64,000 nucleotides of DNA from Corynebacterium sp. MSK008 (GCF_030232585.1 NZ_JASPJX010000005.1:149760-213759); one strand, 5' to 3'; numbered from the stretch's first letter, positions 47,283 through 58,719 are shown. A program made the numbers and translations. Notes: a model not told the origin generated them from the sequence alone.

Positions 47283-49403
47283 GTGGCACAAGAAGTGCTT
47301 AAGGATCTGAACAAGGTCCGCAACATCGGCATCATGGCCCACATCGATGCTGGTAAGACCACTACCACCGAGCGCATCCTCTTCTACACCGGCCTGAACC
47401 GCAAGGTCGGCGAGACCCACGATGGTGGCGCTACCACTGACTGGATGGAGCAGGAGAAGGAGCGCGGCATCACCATTACGTCCGCTGCCGTGACCTGCTT
47501 CTGGAACAACAACCAGATCAACATCATCGACACCCCGGGTCACGTGGACTTCACCGTTGAGGTGGAGCGTTCCCTGCGCGTGCTCGACGGCGCTGTTGCC
47601 GTGTTCGACGGCAAGGAGGGCGTGGAGCCGCAGTCCGAGCAGGTGTGGCGTCAGGCGGCCAAGTACGACGTTCCGCGTATCTGCTTCGTCAACAAGATGG
47701 ACAAGCTGGGCGCTGACTTCTTCTACACCGTCGGCACCATCGTCGACCGCCTCGGTGCGAAGCCGTTGGTTATGCAGATCCCGATCGGCGCCGAGGACAA
47801 CTTCGACGGCGTTGTCGACCTGCTTCAGATGAAGGCTCTGCTGTGGCCGGGCAAGGTCGAGACCGGCACCCCGCCGCAGATCGAGGAAATCCCGGAGGAC
47901 CTCAAGGAGCTCGCTGAGGAGTACCGCGAGAAGCTGCTCGAGACCGTCGCTGAGTCCGACGAGGAACTCATGGAGAAGTACTTCGGCGGCGAGGAGCTCA
48001 CGCTCGAGGAGATCAAGGGCGCTATCCGTAAGCTGACCGTCAACTCCGAGGTCTACCCGGTGTACTGCGGTACCGCATACCGCAACAAGGGTGTTGAGCC
48101 GATCCTGGACGCTGTTGTTGACTTCCTGCCGAGCCCGCTGGACATCGGCGAGGTCCACGGCACCTCCGTCGACGGTGAAGAGGACCTGACCCGTAAGCCG
48201 TCCGTCGAGGAGCCGTTCTCCGCTCTGGCGTTCAAGATTGCCGTGCACCCGTTCTTCGGCAAGCTCACCTACGTGCGCGTCTACTCCGGCCAGGCCATCC
48301 CGGGCGAGCAGATGCTCAACTCCACGAAGTCCAAGAAGGAACGCGTGGGCAAGCTCTTCCAGATGCACGCGAACAAGGAGAACCCGGTCGATCACGCTGA
48401 CGCCGGCAACATCTACGCGTTCATCGGTCTGAAGGAGACCACCACGGGCGACACCCTGTGCAACCCGGACCACCCGATCATCCTGGAGTCCATGGACTTC
48501 CCGGATCCGGTGATTCAGGTGGCTATCGAGCCGAAGACCAAGGCTGACCAGGAGAAGCTGGGCACCGCTATTCAGAAGCTCGCCGAGGAGGACCCGACCT
48601 TCACCGTCCAGCTGGACGAGGAGACCGGCCAGACCGTCATCGGCGGCATGGGCGAGCTGCACCTCGACGTGCTGGTGGACCGCATGAAGCGCGAGTTTAA
48701 GGTCGAGGCAAACATCGGCTCCCCGCAGGTTGCATACCGCGAGACCATCCGCAAGAAGGTCGAGTCCCTGGACTACACCCACAAGAAGCAGACCGGTGGT
48801 TCCGGCCAGTTTGCGAAGGTCATCGTCACCATCGAGCCGTACTCCCCGGACCCGGAGGAGCTGGAAGAGGGCGAGTCCGCTTCCTACAAGTTCGAAAACG
48901 CCGTCACCGGTGGCCGCGTGCCGAAGGAGTACATCCCGTCTGTAGACGCCGGTATCCAGGACGCTATGCAGTACGGCTACCTCGCCGGCTACCCGCTGGT
49001 GAACATCAAGGCCACCCTCGAGGACGGCGCGTACCACGACGTCGACTCCTCTGAGATGGCGTTCAAGCTCGCTGGTTCCCAGGTGCTGAAGGAAGCTGTC
49101 GCCAAGGCGAAGCCGGTTCTGCTCGAGCCGGTCATGGCCGTCGAGGTTGTGACCCCGGAGGAGTACATGGGCACCGTCAACGGTGACATCAGCTCTCGCC
49201 GTGGCCAGGTCTACGCAATGGAGGACCGCTCCGGCGCGAAGGTTGTGCGTGCGAAGGTACCGCTGTCCGAGATGTTCGGCTACATCGGCGACCTGCGTTC
49301 CTCCACCGCCGGCCGCGCGAACTTCACCATGGTGTTCGACTCCTACGCTGAGGTTCCGCAGTCCGTGGCGCAGGAGATCATCGACGAGCGCAACGGCAAC
49401 TAA
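47283..49403 (+). CDS. fusA: Elongation factor G
   Basis: The protein has 706 residues. GTPase motifs are [15 protein letters not shown] (G1), DTPGHVDF (G3) and NKMDKLG (G4); the switch I region carries RGITITSAA. Domains II-V follow, with [13 protein letters not shown] in domain III and [14 protein letters not shown] in domain V. It catalyses ribosome translocation. The GTG start has a GGGG-type ribosome-binding site 8 nt upstream. tuf follows after a 330-bp regulatory gap. Confidence 0.98.
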   Translation: MAQEVLKDLNKVRNIGIMAHIDAGKTTTTERILFYTGLNRKVGETHDGGATTDWMEQEKERGITITSAAVTCFWNNNQINIIDTPGHVDFTVEVERSLRVLDGAVAVFDGKEGVEPQSEQVWRQAAKYDVPRICFVNKMDKLGADFFYTVGTIVDRLGAKPLVMQIPIGAEDNFDGVVDLLQMKALLWPGKVETGTPPQIEEIPEDLKELAEEYREKLLETVAESDEELMEKYFGGEELTLEEIKGAIRKLTVNSEVYPVYCGTAYRNKGVEPILDAVVDFLPSPLDIGEVHGTSVDGEEDLTRKPSVEEPFSALAFKIAVHPFFGKLTYVRVYSGQAIPGEQMLNSTKSKKERVGKLFQMHANKENPVDHADAGNIYAFIGLKETTTGDTLCNPDHPIILESMDFPDPVIQVAIEPKTKADQEKLGTAIQKLAEEDPTFTVQLDEETGQTVIGGMGELHLDVLVDRMKREFKVEANIGSPQVAYRETIRKKVESLDYTHKKQTGGSGQFAKVIVTIEPYSPDPEELEEGESASYKFENAVTGGRVPKEYIPSVDAGIQDAMQYGYLAGYPLVNIKATLEDGAYHDVDSSEMAFKLAGSQVLKEAVAKAKPVLLEPVMAVEVVTPEEYMGTVNGDISSRRGQVYAMEDRSGAKVVRAKVPLSEMFGYIGDLRSSTAGRANFTMVFDSYAEVPQSVAQEIIDERNGN

Positions 49404-49733
49404 TTAGTCGCCGCCCTCCCTTCTCCAAGGGGCCGCACCACGTGCCAGCGGTGCGGGCCAACCCCGCGGAGGTGGGAGACCGGAGGGCAGCGGCCGCGCT
49501 GAGGTATCGCCCAAGAACAGGGCGGTGTCTGAGCCGTCCGTTACCCTCTAGGTCGATCCGGGGGAAACGGCAAGGCCGGTTTGAAAAACGGTCGCTGAAT
49601 ACCTAGGATCTTGTAACTGGCACATTGTGAAATGGCTCCCGTATCCGTGCCCTGCGCTGGGCGCGGGCCGGGGCGTATGTAAATCGACGTGGTTGCGAAG
49701 ACCGTAGCCACCTGAAGTCCAGGAGGACACACC
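49404..49733 (+). promoter_or_regulatory. fusA-tuf intergenic region
   Basis: This 330-bp gap has no gene. Its first half has GC-rich hairpins (CCGCACC/GGTGCGG near 49433-49470 and GCCCTCC/GGAGGGC around them) that could end fusA transcription. Its second half has the tuf promoter and a leader of about 115 nt with GC-rich inverted repeats around 49655-49675, ending in AGGAGG. Confidence 0.5.
49581..49609 (+). promoter_or_regulatory. tuf promoter
   Basis: -35 TTGAAA (49581-49586), 17-bp spacer, -10 TAGGAT (49604-49609). This near-consensus promoter gives tuf its own transcript start near 49616. Confidence 0.65.
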
Positions 49734-50924
<1,191 letters not shown>

Positions 50925-50952
50925 TTCCAGTCCTGGTGTAACCAGCTGACGT

Positions 50953-50987
50953 AAAAGCCGCCTTCCCCGCTGGGGAGGGCGGCTTTT
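50953..50987. terminator. Intrinsic terminator after tuf
   Basis: AAAAGCCGCCTTCCCC pairs perfectly with GGGGAGGGCGGCTTTT around GCT, with T-run in both directions. Confidence 0.88.
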
Positions 50988-51009
50988 CGCATGCGTTAGG
51001 CTCATCGTT

Positions 51010-51690
51010 GTGTACGACCCCACCCGAATTCCACGACTGACCGAAGCGCTGCAGCGCGCCTGGGAGGGCCAGCCGGACCTCACGCTCGCTCAACTTGTCG
51101 GAATCCTGCAGAACAACGGTTTAGACTGGGGCACCACCGACGACGAAGCGGTCGAGCTGCTCGGGGCGATTGAGCGCGAGCATCCCTCGCTTATCGACGC
51201 CACCTCCGGCCCCCACACCATCACCACCATCAACCCACCCCACCATGTCACGATCACGGATGGGTACGTGGTGGTGCGCAGCGGCGCGGATCCGGAGCGC
51301 ATGCCGGCCGTGTGGCGGATGGCCGGGATGCGCAAGGCGGGGCCCGGACTGCCTTTGGTGATCCGGGACGGCGAAGGTGCGGAGCACCGCCTGGGGGTCG
51401 TGTCGTTGGTGACGCGGATGGAGGGGGCACCGGAGGCGTCGATACGCATGGCGCGCAGCGACGTGGGGAACAGGCGTTGGCTGGTGCAGTTCGACGACAA
51501 CGCGCGTGCCGTGGTGGGGCAGCGCATCCGGATTTGGCGTGTGGAGCGGCGCGCTGTGGTCAGCGAACGTGTCGCGTGGAGCGAGATTCTGCGCTGCGAG
51601 CCGGGGGCAGAGATGGAAATAGCCCCGGCGGGCGGCGGGAAGCCGCTCACGCTGGGGCTGGTGAAGCTCGTGCTGGAGCTGGAACGCTAG
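51010..51690 (+). CDS. Conserved hypothetical protein
   Basis: The protein has 226 residues and is soluble. The first 60 residues are helical (TRIPRLTEALQRAWEGQPDLTLAQLVGILQN), the rest a mix of beta segments and Arg-rich stretches (IRIWRVERRAVVSERVAW). No family was recognised. The GTG start follows TAGGCT at 7 nt, so it appears to have its own leaderless promoter. It overlaps the 3' end of the minus-strand envelope-stress operon by 4 bp. Confidence 0.7.
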   Translation: MYDPTRIPRLTEALQRAWEGQPDLTLAQLVGILQNNGLDWGTTDDEAVELLGAIEREHPSLIDATSGPHTITTINPPHHVTITDGYVVVRSGADPERMPAVWRMAGMRKAGPGLPLVIRDGEGAEHRLGVVSLVTRMEGAPEASIRMARSDVGNRRWLVQFDDNARAVVGQRIRIWRVERRAVVSERVAWSEILRCEPGAEMEIAPAGGGKPLTLGLVKLVLELER

Positions 51691-52247
51691 GCGGTAATCC
51701 GGTCCAGATGGAGCTTCCACACCGTGTCAATCTCCATGGTGTGGTTGGCCATGCGGAAGTCCTGGTCCGCGGCCTCAATGACACGGATGGCGTCTTCGAG
51801 CGGGTATTCCGGGTTGGCGAACACGGTGAACGTCGCGGTCGGGCGCTGTCCTACCATCGCTACCTTGGACGAGGCGCGGCGGATCTCGTTGGCGTGCTCC
51901 AACGAGGAGCAGGCCGCCTCAGAGACGCGCTGGACGTTGATGACGGTCTCACCGTGCTCTGGGTCGGCTGGCAGAATGCCGCGGTTAGAGAACGCGCGGG
52001 AGCGGATGTTCGCCAGCAGGATCCACAGGCCCAGGATCGCCGCGACGATAGCGCCGATGATCAGAGCGGTGATGTAGTAATCCTGGTAGGCCAGATCGAT
52101 CAGTCGGGTGCGGTCGAGAAAGTCGGCCGCGTCGACGAGATAGGGAATCTGCCAGTATTCGGCGATGGGGAAGAGGCCCGCGAGAATCAGCAGCAGGCCG
52201 AGCAGGAAGACTGCCAGGCGGTTGAAGAAGCTGAGTGTCTTAGTCAT
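51687..52247 (-). CDS. AmaP-like membrane protein of the Asp23/Gls24 cluster
   Basis: The protein has 186 residues. Two N-terminal transmembrane helices (AVFLLGLLLILAGLFPI and ITALIIGAIVAAILGLWILLA) are followed by a soluble domain of about 100 residues. This is the layout of 'alkaline shock response membrane anchor' proteins, which hold Asp23 at the membrane in Gram-positives. It is the last gene of the operon and overlaps the DUF6286-like gene by 4 bp. Confidence 0.72.
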   Translation of the reverse strand: MTKTLSFFNRLAVFLLGLLLILAGLFPIAEYWQIPYLVDAADFLDRTRLIDLAYQDYYITALIIGAIVAAILGLWILLANIRSRAFSNRGILPADPEHGETVINVQRVSEAACSSLEHANEIRRASSKVAMVGQRPTATFTVFANPEYPLEDAIRVIEAADQDFRMANHTMEIDTVWKLHLDRITA

Positions 52248-52921
52248 CGCGTCACCTCCGGGGTCGTCGAGACGGGGGCGGATTCGGGTTGCTGCGGCAC
52301 GTTCGCACGCTGTGCGGCCACTTGCTGCGTCGCTGGGCTGGGGAGCAGTTTCACAGACACTGCCGGCGGTGCCTTCAGCACCCGGAATTCGTCATTCAGC
52401 GCACGCGTGATGCGTTCCTGTGCTGCCGGGTCCGAGCCGTCGTCGACCACCTGCACCTTCACGGATTTGCGGTTCGCCTTCGTGCTCACCTGCTCGCCGC
52501 CGAGGTCGCCGCGGACGGTGAAAGTTGTCTTGCGGGCGATGTCCACGGGGCGGGTCCAGATGGACGCCGGCGAGTTCACACGTACGTGCCCGTGCGGGCG
52601 CGGCTTGAACGTGAAGAACAGCAGGATCAGCCCCAGCAGCACGAGGAGGATGCCCACGACAACCGCGGTGACATCCGCTTCGAATGAGCCAAGGAAGTCC
52701 CAGGTGCGGCCGAGCCAGGATTCCGACGGTGCTTCATCGCCGTAGAAGTGGTACCACAGGTCGCGCGCCGCCACGCCAGCCAGCGTGAGCAGCAGCAGGC
52801 TGATTAGCACAGCGAGCCAACGCGAGGCCGGGTTGCCCAGCGGCTCGTCACCCGGGTGTGGGCCGACGGCTGAGTTCGTGGACCCTTCGTTCGCGGGGGC
52901 AGTGTTAGCGGGAGCGGTCAT
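52244..52921 (-). CDS. DUF6286-like membrane protein
   Basis: The protein has 225 residues: a disordered, Ala/Pro/Asn-rich start, two transmembrane helices (WLAVLISLLLLTLAGVAA and VTAVVVGILLVLLGLILLFFTF), then a soluble domain with VRVNSPASIWTRPVDIARKTTFTVRGDLGG. Proteins of this type (DUF6286 in databases) accompany actinobacterial Asp23 clusters. It begins 17 bp before the end of the Pro-rich Asp23-like gene. Its role is unknown. Confidence 0.7.
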   Translation of the reverse strand: MTAPANTAPANEGSTNSAVGPHPGDEPLGNPASRWLAVLISLLLLTLAGVAARDLWYHFYGDEAPSESWLGRTWDFLGSFEADVTAVVVGILLVLLGLILLFFTFKPRPHGHVRVNSPASIWTRPVDIARKTTFTVRGDLGGEQVSTKANRKSVKVQVVDDGSDPAAQERITRALNDEFRVLKAPPAVSVKLLPSPATQQVAAQRANVPQQPESAPVSTTPEVTR

Positions 52922-53885
52922 AGTACTTCACCACCGGTTCAATCGTGATCTGCTTAAGCGGCTTCGGCGCTGGCGCCGTGGGCACTATCACCGGCTGCGG
53001 CGCAGGCGCGGAAGCGATTGGCGTCCGTGCCACCCGCTCCACCACGATCGGCTTGAGCGGCGGACGGTTCACCGTGATCTGCTTCAACGGTGCGCGGCTC
53101 GGCATATGCACGTCGCGGGGTTGCGCGAAGCGCTTGACGTCCACAGGCTTGAGCGGCTGCAGCGGGGGCAGCTGCGGGTGGCGGGGGATAACCCCGTTCA
53201 CCCGCGGCGCCCACGGGCGCACCGGCTCCGGCGGGAACGGCACACGCGCCTCGGTCGGAGAGGTGTGGATGGCAGCGAGGCGCTGCGGCTCCGGCACTTG
53301 CGGGGAGAACGTGCGTACCGGCTCCGGGGTCTCGACGCTTGCTGCGCGCACGGGTGCCGGCTGTTCGGGGTGTTCCACCTCGATGGGGGCGGGGACAACC
53401 ACGTCCCGCATGTCCTCGACGAGCGAATGCGCCTTGATCGGTGCGAGTTGCTCGAGCGGTTTGGTCACGGGGTGTTCCACGTGGGTTGGGGAGACCTCGA
53501 TGGGGGTCGGGATCACGAAGGCTTCGTGCTCCGCCACCTGGTCCCAGGTCACGCGGCCGGTGTCGGGGAGAGTTTCCACATTGGCCACGGTGACTTTCAC
53601 GCGGGAGACATCCAGGCCCACCAGCGTGCGAATGTGCGCGATGATCGTCGCGCGCACAGCGTCGGTGATGGCAGCGACCGGCGCGGGGTAGGAGGTGGCG
53701 ATTTCGGTGTCTACCGCCACTGTGCCCGTCGCCTGGTCCAGCCGGGCGTTGATTCGCGGGAAGCTTCGTCCCGCCAGGCCGGCCAGCTTTGCGTCGATAG
53801 TCCGGCAACCCGGAACCGCCGCGGCTGCCACTTCAGCGACGCGCTCGATGGTGCGCTCACTGACGTGGTAGAAGGAGTTGTCCAT
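52905..53885 (-). CDS. Asp23/Gls24 family protein with long Pro-rich C-terminus
   Basis: The protein has 326 residues. Residues 1-120 form an Asp23/Gls24 domain (VSERTIERVAEVAAAAVPGCRTID, AVDTEIATSYPAPVAAITDAVRATIIAHIRTLVGLDVSRVKVTVANV). Residues 125-326 are Pro/Val-rich with a recurring P-L-K-x-[IV]-x-[IV] unit near the end (PLKPVDVKRF, PLKQITVNRP, PLKPIVVERV, PLKQITIEPV). The tail may be a binding platform for partners. Its start abuts the DUF2273-like gene with a shared base, so the genes are coupled. Confidence 0.75.
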   Translation of the reverse strand: MDNSFYHVSERTIERVAEVAAAAVPGCRTIDAKLAGLAGRSFPRINARLDQATGTVAVDTEIATSYPAPVAAITDAVRATIIAHIRTLVGLDVSRVKVTVANVETLPDTGRVTWDQVAEHEAFVIPTPIEVSPTHVEHPVTKPLEQLAPIKAHSLVEDMRDVVVPAPIEVEHPEQPAPVRAASVETPEPVRTFSPQVPEPQRLAAIHTSPTEARVPFPPEPVRPWAPRVNGVIPRHPQLPPLQPLKPVDVKRFAQPRDVHMPSRAPLKQITVNRPPLKPIVVERVARTPIASAPAPQPVIVPTAPAPKPLKQITIEPVVKYYDRSR

Positions 53886-54085
53886 TAGCTTCGGCCTCTG
53901 CCGGTGCCGTTACTCAGGGCCGCGGACAGGTCCAGACGGCCGTCGAGCTGGGCCCCGACAACCCCGCCGATGATGGTGAACAGCAGCAGCCAGAGCAGGC
54001 CCGGCCAACCGCCGAAGGTGACAAAGAAGGCGATCACGACACCGATGAGGATGCCGGTCAGCGCCTTGTTAGCAAAAAGATTCAT
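53885..54085 (-). CDS. DUF2273-like small membrane protein
   Basis: The protein has 66 residues with two hydrophobic segments (LTGILIGVVIAFFVTFGG and LLWLLLFTIIGGVVGAQL). Small two-helix proteins of the DUF2273 type are standard members of Asp23/AmaP clusters. It stands between the two Asp23-type genes. Confidence 0.8.
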   Translation of the reverse strand: MNLFANKALTGILIGVVIAFFVTFGGWPGLLWLLLFTIIGGVVGAQLDGRLDLSAALSNGTGRGRS

Positions 54086-54127
54086 AATAAAACCACGTTT
54101 CGGGTTATGAGGTTGGGGCGGGCAGCG

Positions 54128-54430
54128 CTACCGTGCGTCGCCTGCGACAACGTCCACGAACTCCGCATCGGATGCGCCGAGCACAGCCGCGCGGACATCC
54201 TCGGCCACGTCCTGCACCTTGCGGCCGGACGCGACGTCGAAGACGAAGTGGACTTCAAATCCAGTTCGACCGTCGCGCGAAGCAGCCTTCAGGCCTTCGA
54301 TGCGGGTGTTGGGCAGGTAGGTCGCAATCTCGCCGACGCGGCCGCCGTGCAAAGCGGCGACCCCGTCGACGGCGATGGCGGCATCGCGGACGCCCTCCGC
54401 AACCTCGCGGCTAACGGGGGTGTACGCCAT
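54128..54430 (-). CDS. Small Asp23/Gls24-like protein
   Basis: The protein has 100 residues: SREVAEGVRDAAIAVDGVAALHGGRVGEIATYLPN, then EVHFVFDVASGRKVQDVAEDVRAAVLG, the alpha/beta repeat pattern of a single, shortened Asp23-type domain with no membrane helix. It starts 4 bp after the larger Asp23 gene and is co-transcribed. Its role is unknown beyond the cluster's link to envelope stress. Confidence 0.7.
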   Translation of the reverse strand: MAYTPVSREVAEGVRDAAIAVDGVAALHGGRVGEIATYLPNTRIEGLKAASRDGRTGFEVHFVFDVASGRKVQDVAEDVRAAVLGASDAEFVDVVAGDAR

Positions 54431-54433
54431 GGC

Positions 54434-54994
54434 TTACTGGTTGATCGGCTGGTTGACGGCCTGGTAGTTCGCGTTGGAGTTGGTCTCCTCGTACTGCTCG
54501 GCGCCCTCCTGCTCCGGCAGGTGCACGTCGTGCACGGTGACGTCCACGCGGTCCACGATCAGGCCGGTCATGCGGGTGATTGCGACGGTGACGTTCTCGC
54601 GGATCGCGTTGGCCAGCTCGTGGATGGCAACGCCGTACTCGGCGATGATGGCGACTGCGACGGAAGCGTGGCCGTCCTCGACCGCTACGTTGACGCCCTG
54701 CTGGACGTTGGTGGAGGAGGTCAGGGACTCGCGCACAGCGCCCCACATGCGGGCAGCGCCGCCGCCGAGGTTGTTCACGCCGGAGACCTCACGGGCAGCG
54801 ATGCCTGCGATTTTGCCCACAACGTTGTCGTCGATGACGGTGGAGCCGTGCTCGGTCTCCAGGTTTTCGTTGCGCGGGCGAACCTGCTCCGGCTCCACGG
54901 CGGTGGAGGAGGAGGCTGGGGTGTTCGCGCCGGTCTTTGCTGCGGCGGTGTTCGGGGTGTTTGCAGAGGTCTCGTTGACGTTCTTGTCGGCCAT
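54434..54994 (-). CDS. Asp23/Gls24 family envelope stress response protein
   Basis: The chosen start gives 186 residues. The first 65 residues are disordered (Asn/Thr/Ala-rich). The Asp23 domain follows: STVIDDNVVGKIAGIAAREVSGVNNLGGG, VAVEDGHASVAVAIIAEYGVAIHELANAIRENVTVAITRMTGLIVDRVDVTVHDVHLP. The C-terminal 25 residues are Gln/Asn-rich. This is the canonical Asp23-type protein and the first gene of the cluster. The ATG at 54994 has AAAGGACC upstream; the longer frame to 55153 is not supported. Confidence 0.88.
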   Translation of the reverse strand: MADKNVNETSANTPNTAAAKTGANTPASSSTAVEPEQVRPRNENLETEHGSTVIDDNVVGKIAGIAAREVSGVNNLGGGAARMWGAVRESLTSSTNVQQGVNVAVEDGHASVAVAIIAEYGVAIHELANAIRENVTVAITRMTGLIVDRVDVTVHDVHLPEQEGAEQYEETNSNANYQAVNQPINQ

Positions 54995-55581
54995 GACGGT
55001 CCTTTCAATCTGTAAATACTGTGAATCCGTGTGCCTCGAAACAAGGCGTACGGTCTGCGAATAAAGGGTACACACATATTTCTGCCGGAGCTGGGCTGCC
55101 GGGAAGGTGATACCAAGTTGAAATATTCCGGGAGTGGCCGAAGGTTCGTCCATAAGCGGGCTTGTGCTTCCTGCAAGCTTGTGTTTTAATACCCGGGTTG
55201 CCTTGACATGGGCCGGGTTGCACCGACCGATGGCCAGGCAAACATGACACCTTCCAACCGGAAGAACCGGAGAAGGGCCATGGCAAATTCACAGCGGCAG
55301 TACGCAAGGGTCACGCGCCCTTCCGAGTCTGACACCCAGGCATGTGCTTATAGACGGGCACGCCTCGGCGGAAGCACTGAAACAGCATGAATTTGCTCGG
55401 TCACCTTCCGGACGTGTCATGGCAGTCAGAAACGACACTGGCGTTGAGCCAAGGGCCCAGCCCGGACAACGTTATAGAGAAACTAGAAGCTACAAACCCC
55501 ACCGCTTCGCCCGTTTCTCACTCCGTTCGAAACGAGCGGGAGAGAGAAGGGTGAACGTGGGGATGCGAGGAAGAGGTAAGC
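54995..55581. promoter_or_regulatory. Divergent region between the Asp23 cluster and the S10 operon
   Basis: This 587-bp gap holds the promoters of both operons and the long S10 leader. A TTGACA at 55203-55208 has no good -10. Other AT-rich spots (TTTTAATA near 55182, TTATAGA near 55474) are possible -10 boxes for rpsJ. No gene was accepted; short open frames here lack a convincing ribosome-binding site. Confidence 0.35.
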
Positions 55582-55887
55582 GTGGCGGGACAGAAGATCC
55601 GCATCAGGCTCAAGGCTTACGACCACGAGGCGATCGATGCATCCGCGAAGAAGATCGTTGAGACGGTCACCCGCACGGGTGCCCGCGTCGTTGGCCCGGT
55701 GCCGTTGCCCACCCAGAAGAACGTGTACGCCGTTATTCGTTCTCCCCACAAGTACAAGGATTCTCGCGAGCACTTTGAGATGCGCACTCACAAGCGCCTC
55801 ATCGACATTCTCGACCCGACGCCCAAGACGGTGGACGCGCTCATGCGCATCGACCTGCCGGCAAGCGTCGACGTGAACATCCAGTAG
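55582..55887 (+). CDS. rpsJ: 30S ribosomal protein S10
   Basis: The protein has 101 residues. Signatures: [26 protein letters not shown] and [35 protein letters not shown]10 lies in the 30S head and also acts with NusB in antitermination. GTG start, with a purine-rich AAGAGGT upstream. First gene of the S10 operon; rplC follows after 36 bp. Confidence 0.97.
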   Translation: MAGQKIRIRLKAYDHEAIDASAKKIVETVTRTGARVVGPVPLPTQKNVYAVIRSPHKYKDSREHFEMRTHKRLIDILDPTPKTVDALMRIDLPASVDVNIQ

Positions 55888-55923
55888 AGCAATCCCCAAC
55901 GTAAGTAGTGGAGAACTAACAAC

Positions 55924-56580
55924 ATGTCTGAGAACCAGATCAAGGGCATTCTGGGCAAGAAGCTCGGCATGACCCAGATCTTCGACGAAGACAACCGTGT
56001 TATCCCGGTTACCGTCGTCGAAGCTGGGCCGTGCGTTGTCACCCAGATCCGTACCCCTGAGACCGATGGCTACTCCGCCATCCAGATCGCCTACGGTGAC
56101 ATCGATCCCCGTAAGGCAAAGAAGCCGCAGGCCGGCCACTTCAAGAAGGCCGGCGTGAACCCGCGCCGTTTCGTCACCGAGATCCGCATGGATGACACCT
56201 CGGGCTACGAACTCGGCCAGGAATTCAACGCAACCATCTTCGAGGGCGACACCTACGTGGACGTCGCCGGCACCACCAAGGGCCACGGCTACGCCGGCGC
56301 AATGAAGCGCCACGGCTTCGCCGGCCAGGGTGCCGCACACGGTAACCAGGCTGCGCACCGCCGCGTGGGCTCCATCGGCGCCTGCGCAACCCCGGGCCGC
56401 GTGTTCAAGGGCACCCGCATGGCAGGCCGCATGGGCGGTAACCGCGTTACCACCCAGAACCTGAAGATCCAACGCATCGACGGCGACAACAACCTCATCC
56501 TGATCAAGGGCGCCATCCCGGGCGCAAAGGGTTCCGTTGTTACCGTCAAGACCGCAGTGAAGGGCGGTGCTCACGCATGA
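55924..56580 (+). CDS. rplC: 50S ribosomal protein L3
   Basis: The protein has 218 residues. Signatures: [26 protein letters not shown] and [37 protein letters not shown], the loop that reaches the peptidyl-transferase centre (site of linezolid and tiamulin resistance changes, here wild-type-like). It overlaps rplD by 4 bp (ATGA). Confidence 0.98.
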   Translation: MSENQIKGILGKKLGMTQIFDEDNRVIPVTVVEAGPCVVTQIRTPETDGYSAIQIAYGDIDPRKAKKPQAGHFKKAGVNPRRFVTEIRMDDTSGYELGQEFNATIFEGDTYVDVAGTTKGHGYAGAMKRHGFAGQGAAHGNQAAHRRVGSIGACATPGRVFKGTRMAGRMGGNRVTTQNLKIQRIDGDNNLILIKGAIPGAKGSVVTVKTAVKGGAHA

Positions 56581-57242
56581 CGAACCTGACGCTTGACGTC
56601 CACACCGCTGACGGAGCCACCAAGGGCTCTGTCGATCTCCCGGCCGAGTTCTTCGACCGCGAGGCATCCGTGGCGCTGATGCACCAGGTTGTGAACGCAC
56701 AGCTTGCTGCCGCACGCCAGGGCACCCACGCGACGAAGACTCGCGGCATGGTCTCCGGCGGCGGCAAGAAGCCGTTCCGCCAGAAGGGCACCGGCCGCGC
56801 TCGCCAGGGCTCCATCCGTGCTCCGCACTACACCGGCGGCGGCACCGTTCACGGCCCGCAGCCGCGTTCCTACGCGCAGCGCACCCCCAAGAAGATGATC
56901 AAGGCTGCCCTCGCCGGCGCTTTGACCAACCGCGCACAGAACGAGCGCATCCACATCGTGGAGGACCTGGTTCCGGGCCAGACCCCGTCGACCAAGTCCG
57001 CCCGCGCTTTCATCGAGCGCCTCACGGACCGCAAGTCGGTTCTGCTGGTGATCGGCCGTGATGACCAGAACTCCCGTCTTTCCGCAAGGAACCTGCCGGG
57101 CGTCCACGTCATTGAGCCGACCCAGCTGAACGCATACGACGTGCTCAACGCTGACGACGTTGTGTTCTCGGTCGAGGCGCTGCACACCTTCGTCAACCGC
57201 GGCAAGGAGCTCGCTACCGCCGCTGCGGAGGAGGAGAAGTAA
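56577..57242 (+). CDS. rplD: 50S ribosomal protein L4
   Basis: The protein has 221 residues. The conserved loop [35 protein letters not shown] lines the exit tunnel near the macrolide site. In E. coli L4 represses the S10 operon; here a long leader precedes rpsJ, so the same is possible but not shown. The rplW ATG follows the stop with no gap. Confidence 0.98.
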   Translation: MTNLTLDVHTADGATKGSVDLPAEFFDREASVALMHQVVNAQLAAARQGTHATKTRGMVSGGGKKPFRQKGTGRARQGSIRAPHYTGGGTVHGPQPRSYAQRTPKKMIKAALAGALTNRAQNERIHIVEDLVPGQTPSTKSARAFIERLTDRKSVLLVIGRDDQNSRLSARNLPGVHVIEPTQLNAYDVLNADDVVFSVEALHTFVNRGKELATAAAEEEK

Positions 57243-57548
57243 ATGGCTAAGATCGCGAACCCGCGCGACATCATCATCGCGCCCGTGCTCTCTGAGAAGA
57301 GCTACGGCCTGATGGAGCAGAACACCTACACGTTCTTCGTCGCTCCGTCGGCCAACAAGACCCAGATCAAGATTGCCGTGGAGCAGATCTTCGGCGTCGA
57401 CGTCGCTTCGGTGAACACCGCTAACCGCGAGGGCAAGCGCAAGCGCTCCCGCACCGGCTACGGCCAGCGCAAGGACACCAAGCGCGCCTACGTCACGCTC
57501 CGCGAGGGCAGCGACTCCATCGACATCTTCGGAGGTGCGACGGCCTAA
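57243..57548 (+). CDS. rplW: 50S ribosomal protein L23
   Basis: The protein has 101 residues. Signatures: [27 protein letters not shown] and [23 protein letters not shown]. It sits at the exit of the peptide tunnel and docks trigger factor and SRP. It begins at the base after the rplD stop. Confidence 0.98.
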   Translation: MAKIANPRDIIIAPVLSEKSYGLMEQNTYTFFVAPSANKTQIKIAVEQIFGVDVASVNTANREGKRKRSRTGYGQRKDTKRAYVTLREGSDSIDIFGGATA

Positions 57549-57590
57549 CGGCTATCGCACAGCGAAGAGGACGATAGAAAAGGAACCATT

Positions 57591-58424
57591 ATGGCTATTC
57601 GTAAGTACAAGCCGACAACTCCGGGTCGCCGTGCCAGCTCCGTTTCCGCGTTCGACGAGATCACTCGCTCGACCCCGGAAAAGTCGCTGCTGCGCCCGCT
57701 CCCGAAGAAGGGCGGCCGTAACACCCACGGCCACATCACCACCCGTCACCGCGGCGGCGGCCACAAGCGTCGCTACCGCGTGATCGACTTCCGCCGCTCC
57801 GACAAGGACGGCGTGCTGGCCAAGGTCGCTCACATCGAGTACGACCCGAACCGCACCGCAAACATTGCGCTGCTGCACTACTTCGACGGCGAGAAGCGCT
57901 ACATCATCGCGCCGAAGGGCCTGACCCAGGGCACGGTCGTCGAGGCTGGTCCGAACGCCGACATCAAGGTCGGCAACAACCTGCCGCTGCGCAACATCCC
58001 GACCGGTACGACCATCCACGCTGTGGAGCTCAAGCCGGGCGCTGGCGCGAAGCTCGCCCGCTCTGCAGGCGCTTCCATCCAGCTGCTGGGTAAGGAAGGC
58101 AACTACGCAGTCCTGCGTATGCCGTCTTCCGAGATCCGCCGCGTGGACATCCGCTGCCGCGCCACCATCGGTGAGGTCGGCAACGCCGACCAGATCAACA
58201 TCCGCTGGGGCAAGGCCGGCCGTATGCGCTGGAAGGGCTGGCGCCCGACCGTGCGTGGTGTGGTCATGAACCCGGTCGACCACCCGCACGGTGGTGGCGA
58301 GGGCAAGACCTCGGGTGGCCGTCACCCGGTGTCTCCGTGGGGCCAGAAGGAAGGCCGCACCCGCAACCCGAACCGTTATTCCAACAACATGATCGTGCGG
58401 CGCCGCCGCTCGAAGAAGCGCTAA
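57591..58424 (+). CDS. rplB: 50S ribosomal protein L2
   Basis: The protein has 277 residues, usual length. Signatures: [56 protein letters not shown] with the conserved His at the peptidyl-transferase centre, and VRRRRSKKR at the end. GAAAAGGAACC lies upstream. rpsS follows after 16 bp with AGGAGG. Confidence 0.98.
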   Translation: MAIRKYKPTTPGRRASSVSAFDEITRSTPEKSLLRPLPKKGGRNTHGHITTRHRGGGHKRRYRVIDFRRSDKDGVLAKVAHIEYDPNRTANIALLHYFDGEKRYIIAPKGLTQGTVVEAGPNADIKVGNNLPLRNIPTGTTIHAVELKPGAGAKLARSAGASIQLLGKEGNYAVLRMPSSEIRRVDIRCRATIGEVGNADQINIRWGKAGRMRWKGWRPTVRGVVMNPVDHPHGGGEGKTSGGRHPVSPWGQKEGRTRNPNRYSNNMIVRRRRSKKR

Positions 58425-58440
58425 GAGGAGGTAAACAGAC

Positions 58441-58716
58441 ATGCCACGTAGCCTGAAGAAAGGCCCGTTCGTCGATGAGCACCTCCTCAACAAGGTGGAC
58501 GCTCAGAACGAGGCTGGCACCAAGCAGGTCATCAAGACCTGGTCGCGCCGTTCGACCATTCTCCCCGATTTCATCGGTCACACCTTCGCCGTCCACGACG
58601 GCCGCAAGCACGTGCCGGTGTTCGTCGACGAGTCCATGGTCGGCCACAAGCTCGGCGAGTTTGCACCGACCAAGACCTTCAAGGGTCACGTCAAGGAACA
58701 GAAGGGACGTCGATAA
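58441..58716 (+). CDS. rpsS: 30S ribosomal protein S19
   Basis: The protein has 91 residues. Signatures: [19 protein letters not shown] and [42 protein letters not shown]19 forms a complex with S13 in the 30S head. AGAGGAGG is the ribosome-binding site. Confidence 0.98.
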   Translation: MPRSLKKGPFVDEHLLNKVDAQNEAGTKQVIKTWSRRSTILPDFIGHTFAVHDGRKHVPVFVDESMVGHKLGEFAPTKTFKGHVKEQKGRR

Positions 58717-58719
58717 GCA

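Noticed and set aside
47130..49037. Long minus-strand frame opposite fusA
   Set aside because: Same cause: a shadow of EF-G codons, no recognisable motif or ribosome-binding site.
55203..55208. TTGACA as the rpsJ -35 box
   Set aside because: The sequence 16-19 bp downstream is GC-rich with no -10; the rpsJ promoter is left unplaced.
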